This document shows positions 59,991 through 64,000 of a stretch of DNA of 64,000 bases, one piece after another. The position numbers were made by a program, and so were the translations under genes. This stretch comes from Anabas testudineus (Eukaryota; Chordata; Actinopteri; Anabantiformes; Anabantidae), in NCBI RefSeq assembly GCF_900324465.2, contig NC_046616.1:3130490-3194489 (forward strand), given 5' to 3'. Position 1 is the stretch's first letter. The number at the start of each line of letters is the position of its first letter. The notes below the pieces were generated by a model. The model was not told the DNA's origin. It made no database searches and was given only the letters and a program-made list of their open reading frames with translations.

Positions 59991-61111
59991 TCACAGTATG
60001 TTGGTCTCACAGGAGTGAGGCTGCAGTATCTGAAGGGTAACAATGAGTTTAACAGAATTTCTAAACCAGGGGTAGAAGAAGGCATAGATCAAAGGGTTTA
60101 GACAGGAGTTTAATATCATAAGGAAATACATAAAGAAGTTAGCTGACGAGCCAACCATAAGGTCATAACCAGAGAAAGATACACAATAGGCTGGACAGTA
60201 ACACATGAGAAACACAGCAACAACCACACCAAGAGTCCTGGCTGCTTTCAGCTCGGATTTCTTCACAGTTACAGTCACTGAACGCTGCAGTTTTACAGCT
60301 GCAACGTGGGAGCGCATGGAACGAGCCTGAGACACAGCCACCACAAACACTCTCATATACAGAATGATGATGGAGGAAATGGGGAGAATAAGTGTGATTA
60401 CACAGTCAACAGGTACTATAATATTTATCACACATTCTCCGTAGCAGGAGTTATATCTGCCTGGCTGCTTCAGGTTATCAAATAAGATCAGAAAATTGTA
60501 CAAAACAGAGTAAATCCAACACAAGAGAACAGAGATCTGAACTCTTTTTTGAGTAATCTTGGTGGGGTATTGCAGCGGGTCACAGATAGCAACATAACGG
60601 TCGACTGATATCATCACCATGTTTCCTACTGAGGCAGAGATTGTAATAAAAGGTAACAAATAATACAGGGTACAGAACAGGTCACCCAGGAGCCAACAGG
60701 GCTCTGTTAAGAAGATTTGAAACGCCATCACGATGAGACCCACAAGGAAATCTGAGACAGCCAGAGAGAGAAGGAGGAGGTTGGTGGGAGTGTGGAGCTG
60801 CCTGGAGGGAGAAAAAACCAACACTTAAAAATCATCATTATTAGAAATAGTTTAAAAAACGATGACAGAAACCTCAGTGTCTCTGAACTGTTTACTTGGT
60901 GGCTGCACTACATAATATAAATACAAAGACATCTGTGCCTGAAGTGGGAGATGGAGATGATAACGAGCAGGTTAAGAAACACAGTGAGCAGAGAGAAGAA
61001 CGACATCAGCATGTAAAGGAGAATAGTTTCAAAGTGAGGACGCATGTGTTTAATACAAGAGATGTTGAGCAGTTGTGGAAAGCAGAGTTCAGCTTCCTCG
61101 TTTGTCTCCAT
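59991..61111 (-). CDS. TAAR olfactory receptor, class III type (327 aa)
   Basis: Exon 1 is 60939-61111 (METNEEAELCFPQLLNISC), exon 2 is 59991-60801, intron 137 bp, GC donor. Pro108 at 3.32, DRYVAICDP, Asp190 at 5.42 (PVDCVITLILP), CYCP, NSCLNPLIY, C-terminus HSCETNIL. ICL2 QKRVQISVLLCW and most of ICL3-TM6 match the neighbours. TM2 ends VMAFQIF where others have VMPFQI, a loss of the TM2 proline. Open frame. The block it starts continues with a spacer copy at 63598-64000, so another receptor probably lies just right of the window. Confidence 0.95.
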
Positions 61112-61299
61112 GAACAGAGACAGAGGAGAGAAGCTGCTGAACAGCTTTCTGAACAAAGTTCTGTCACACAGTTGATTTATCTCCTCCCTCCTCTTCTTCT
61201 TTCCTCCTCCTCTTTCTCCCCCTGCCTTTTCCACGTACGTTGATTTCCTTCATTTTCTTTCATTATCCCTTGAGGCACCTTTAAAATTAACCTATGCTG

Positions 61300-61855
61300 T
61301 TTATCTTCGGGACCCCAAACGGGCCCTCTCATAAAAGTGAAATAAAAATGTTATACATCAATATTTTTTTCACTTTCACCACATCAGCTCTCTTCAACAG
61401 CTTCAGACCTATCCATATACGTAAAGTTTTTTATTATTTTTATATGTGTTTTAGGTTTTTATGCCTTTTTTGTCATGAGAACCCCTGATTTTTCAACAGG
61501 CAAAAACACAAAACATACAGTATTTAACAAAAATAAGATGCAAAGTGAAATATTTGGGATGAGGGTATTAGAGCCTTGACTAAGTCAATATTTGATAACA
61601 ACTTTGATTTTGATGCATTATTATTTTTGGAGCAATATGAGTTTATTCAAAAAACTTACACCTTTTATCTTTGGGACCCCAAACGGGCCCTCTCATAAAA
61701 GTGAAATAAAAATGTTATATATCAATATTTTTTTCACTTTCACCATGTCAGATCTCTTCAACAGCTTCAGACCTATCCATATATACATATATACGTTTTT
61801 TTTATTAGTTTTATATGGTTTGTTAGGTTTTTATGCCCTTTTTGTCATAAGAACA
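61300..61855 (+). repeat. Tandem subterminal block within the piggyBac-like element
   Basis: About 180 bp starting TTTATCTTCGGGACCCCAAA occurs at 61300-61480 and again at 61668-61855 with about 90% similarity by eye. A related GACCAAAACGGGTCCC lies near the other end at about 63380. Confidence 0.7.
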
Positions 61856-62887
61856 GGAGAGAAAAACTCATATGCAATATTTACCAATTTGTTATTTTCT
61901 GTCAAAAGATGTCTTGTTTTGTCATGTATGTCTGTGTGTTTACAATGCATGTTGATGCATAAATCACAGATCCCTGTGAGGTGAATTTAGCATGCACTCC
62001 ACATTTGGTGCACTGGTTCCACACCCTTCTGCACTGTGGGCACAACACACACTGCTTCTGCTTTCTGGAGGTCCCTGTCTGTAGCTTCTCCTCCTCCTCT
62101 TTTTCTCCACGTGACCATGGTCCTGGCCCCGGGCTTGTCGGACCAGTCTGTCTGCAGACAATCCTCTGGGCAAATGCCTCTTCTTTGCCATGAATGGTGC
62201 GATAAGAGCGCTATCAACCTGCTATAAGAAAAGATGGAAGCTGGAGCACTTAGTGCTGTTCCAGCATGGGTCCACAGAAGTGAGCAGGACACAGGCATTG
62301 TAACATGACATGCCCATCATGTCATACTCCTGCATATACTTGAAACCTGCACGCATATGAGGTCTGCATGCAGGCAGACAACATCTTCAGCCCATAATTT
62401 CCAGGTTTGGAGGGCATATACTCTCACATGCAGTTTCAGGGTGCTGATCCTGACAATGCAAAGTATAAGTCCATCCTGGGGTCAAGATGGGAGGGGGAAA
62501 GAATGGCAGGCGCTCTTCATGTGTGGCAGACCACAGGATTTCCCAATTTTTTGATTTCTATTGAGATATTACCACTTTCTCTTCCTCCTCCTCCGAGTTC
62601 CAGGTCCCCTAGTTCCCTAGCAGGAGTTCCACCTCTCATCCCTCCTTACTCTCGGATGACTTTTCACTGCTGGTAACTTGCTCCTCACTCTCCTCAGAGG
62701 ACTGCAAGTCTGCAGCAGGGGCCTCCTCTAGTTTCATACTTCCCCCGATGGCTGTCTTTTGGACATATGACCAGCCAGACAAGGCTGCAAACTATTCTCC
62801 CTGCATGTTTATGCAGTAGCATGGTTGTGTTTACCACACATCCAATAGGATTGATAAAGAAAAGAAAAAGCCCAATTGGCCTTTGAT

Positions 62888-62921
62888 GACACTCACACAC
62901 ACTCACACACACACACACATT

Positions 62922-62955
<34 letters not shown>
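62888..62955. repeat. CA-rich microsatellite
   Basis: Imperfect (CA)n with TCA and TACA interruptions; a second shorter CA/TC-rich stretch is at 63033-63069. Confidence 0.9.
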
Positions 62956-63597
62956 AAATGTATTCTCAATCACTTTCACTCTGTTTTATAAACTGAGCCC
63001 ATTGGGCCTTTGATGACTGAAATTTCACATACGCACACACTAACTCTCTCTCACACACACTCACACACATAAAAAATAATTTTCACCCACATTCACACTA
63101 CTCTTTACATCAGTCCTACACACCAGGACCATTTTTGTGGTGATCAGATTTCTTATTGCCATGCATTTTTGTAAGGTAAGAGAACCAGGCCTCGATTGAA
63201 ACCTGATGTGATAAAACCCTGATGACCCTGGTGGTTTTGGGGGGGTCATGAACCCTAAAACCTTTTTTCCCTGTATTTTGAAGGTAAAGGCTTAGATATA
63301 TTTGGTATTAATGGGAAAATAATTATAATAGGTCAGGATGACAGTATATCAAAAATATGTTGTTATAATGGAAGTCAATGGGACCAAAACGGGTCCCGAA
63401 GGTAAAGAGTGTACGCATTGTGTATATCTCCTTTTCTATACACCTTGTAATAGAGGGGAATTGGAATTAAAAAGAAAAGAAAAAACCTGGGGAAATTTCA
63501 TACAGATAGCCTTTGAACTGACTGAGATATTGAAAAATGAAAAACCGAAATCAGCAGAATTTACACCTTTGGTACCCCAAGGTGCCTCGAGGGTTAA

Positions 63598-64000
63598 ACT
63601 CATCAGTTTCTCAACCCTTCCTTCACTCTGAGACTTTGTGTGGTAGTTTATGGTAAGTTTTAGGTGATTCCACATAGATTATGAGCCAGAACCACGTAAC
63701 AGGTCTATGTTGCTGTTGTTTCACAATGCACACTGGTGCTGCCAAGAATTTACTTGAGCCAGAACAGCTGACTCACACATATGGGCTGATATCTACTGAA
63801 TACGGGCCATAGATTGGTGTGATAACATTCAAAGCAGGTGGCTAAGTTTGTTCAGTCAAATGACGCTGGCAAAGTGCTTTTCGATTTCAGTCAGTGTCAT
63901 CGGCTGTAATAAATTGATTAGGTCGCCTGTTGGTCTCACCCTCACCCAGTGAAACGTGGAGCTTGTCCACCCAGGTTAACTCATCACAGAATAGGTGATG
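63598..64000. other. Tandem-array spacer copy at right edge
   Basis: Matches 48105-48475 and 52875-53044/56174-56400. It contains the empty LINE target site at about 63767 and no gene. Confidence 0.7.

Larger units (their letters stand above)
61267..63593 (-). mobile_element. piggyBac-like DNA transposon, degenerate
   Basis: Terminal inverted repeats CCCTTGAGGCACC (61267-61279) and CCCTCGAGGCACC (reverse of 63581-63593) are flanked by TTAT on the left and TTAA on the right, the TTAA-type target of piggyBac. Minus-strand pieces resemble a PGBD transposase: CYNACVLLTSVDP near 62300-62340, ALIAPFMAKKRHLPRG near 62150-62215 and a Cys-rich tail near 61985-62050, in broken frames. Its interior has a duplicated subterminal block (61300-61480 and 61668-61855) and CA microsatellites. 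The neighbouring spacers have the empty site. Confidence 0.7.

Overview
The window is a stretch of teleost genome, most likely a percomorph or other neoteleost. The evidence is a dense tandem array of two-exon fish-type trace amine-associated receptor (TAAR) genes together with fish retroelements (a Rex3-like LINE, an RTE LINE, L2-type LINE tails, a Penelope-like element), Tc1 and piggyBac remnants and tRNA-derived SINEs. No other kind of host protein gene was recognised. I cannot name the species.

Receptors. I count 11 TAAR genes with open exons (11.0-12.3, 16.9-18.0, 20.5-21.7, 24.9-26.0, 28.6-29.8, 32.4-33.6, 37.9-39.1, 43.9-45.1, 46.8-47.9, 51.6-52.7 and 60.0-61.1 kb). There is also one gene cut by the left window edge, and there are copies broken by frameshift, deletion or a sequence gap (5.9-6.7, 7.7-8.8, 49.2-50.2, 57.1-58.2 kb) plus older relics. 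All lie on the minus strand except the gene at 24.9 kb and a relic at 27.2 kb. Each gene has a first exon of about 173 bp (N-terminus with an N-x-S-C sequon, then TM1) and a second exon of about 811 bp (TM2 to C-terminus), separated by a short phase-2 intron of 118-293 bp. Intact proteins are 314-327 residues. They carry DRY, a C-x-E-C-type ECL2, NPxxY and the TAAR-like ending NS-x-x-NP...WF. None has Asp at 3.32. Every copy in which TM5 is readable has Asp at 5.42. This is the hallmark of the teleost class III (non-classical amine) TAARs thought to act in olfactory neurons.

Layout. 1-6.7 kb is a near-identical copy of 38.4-44.7 kb and ends at an N gap. It may be a false (haplotype) duplication or a very young segmental duplication. 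6.8-37.9 kb holds seven receptor loci and scattered repeats. 45-64 kb is a younger tandem array. A two-gene block (46.8-50.2 kb) was repeated at 51.1-58.2 kb with a fragment of the 43.9 kb gene at the junction, and a third block begins at 60 kb and runs off the right edge. A full-length RTE LINE with an open 996-codon ORF (53.0-56.2 kb) and a piggyBac-like element (61.3-63.6 kb) inserted into these duplicated spacers; the empty site is still visible in the sister copies.

Most unusual point. The receptor intron is bounded by GC-AG in nearly every copy, with the same 6-7 bp motif (CAGGCA/CAGGCAG) at both ends. This fits intron birth by an insertion that duplicated its target. Two adjacent copies have switched to a GT donor.
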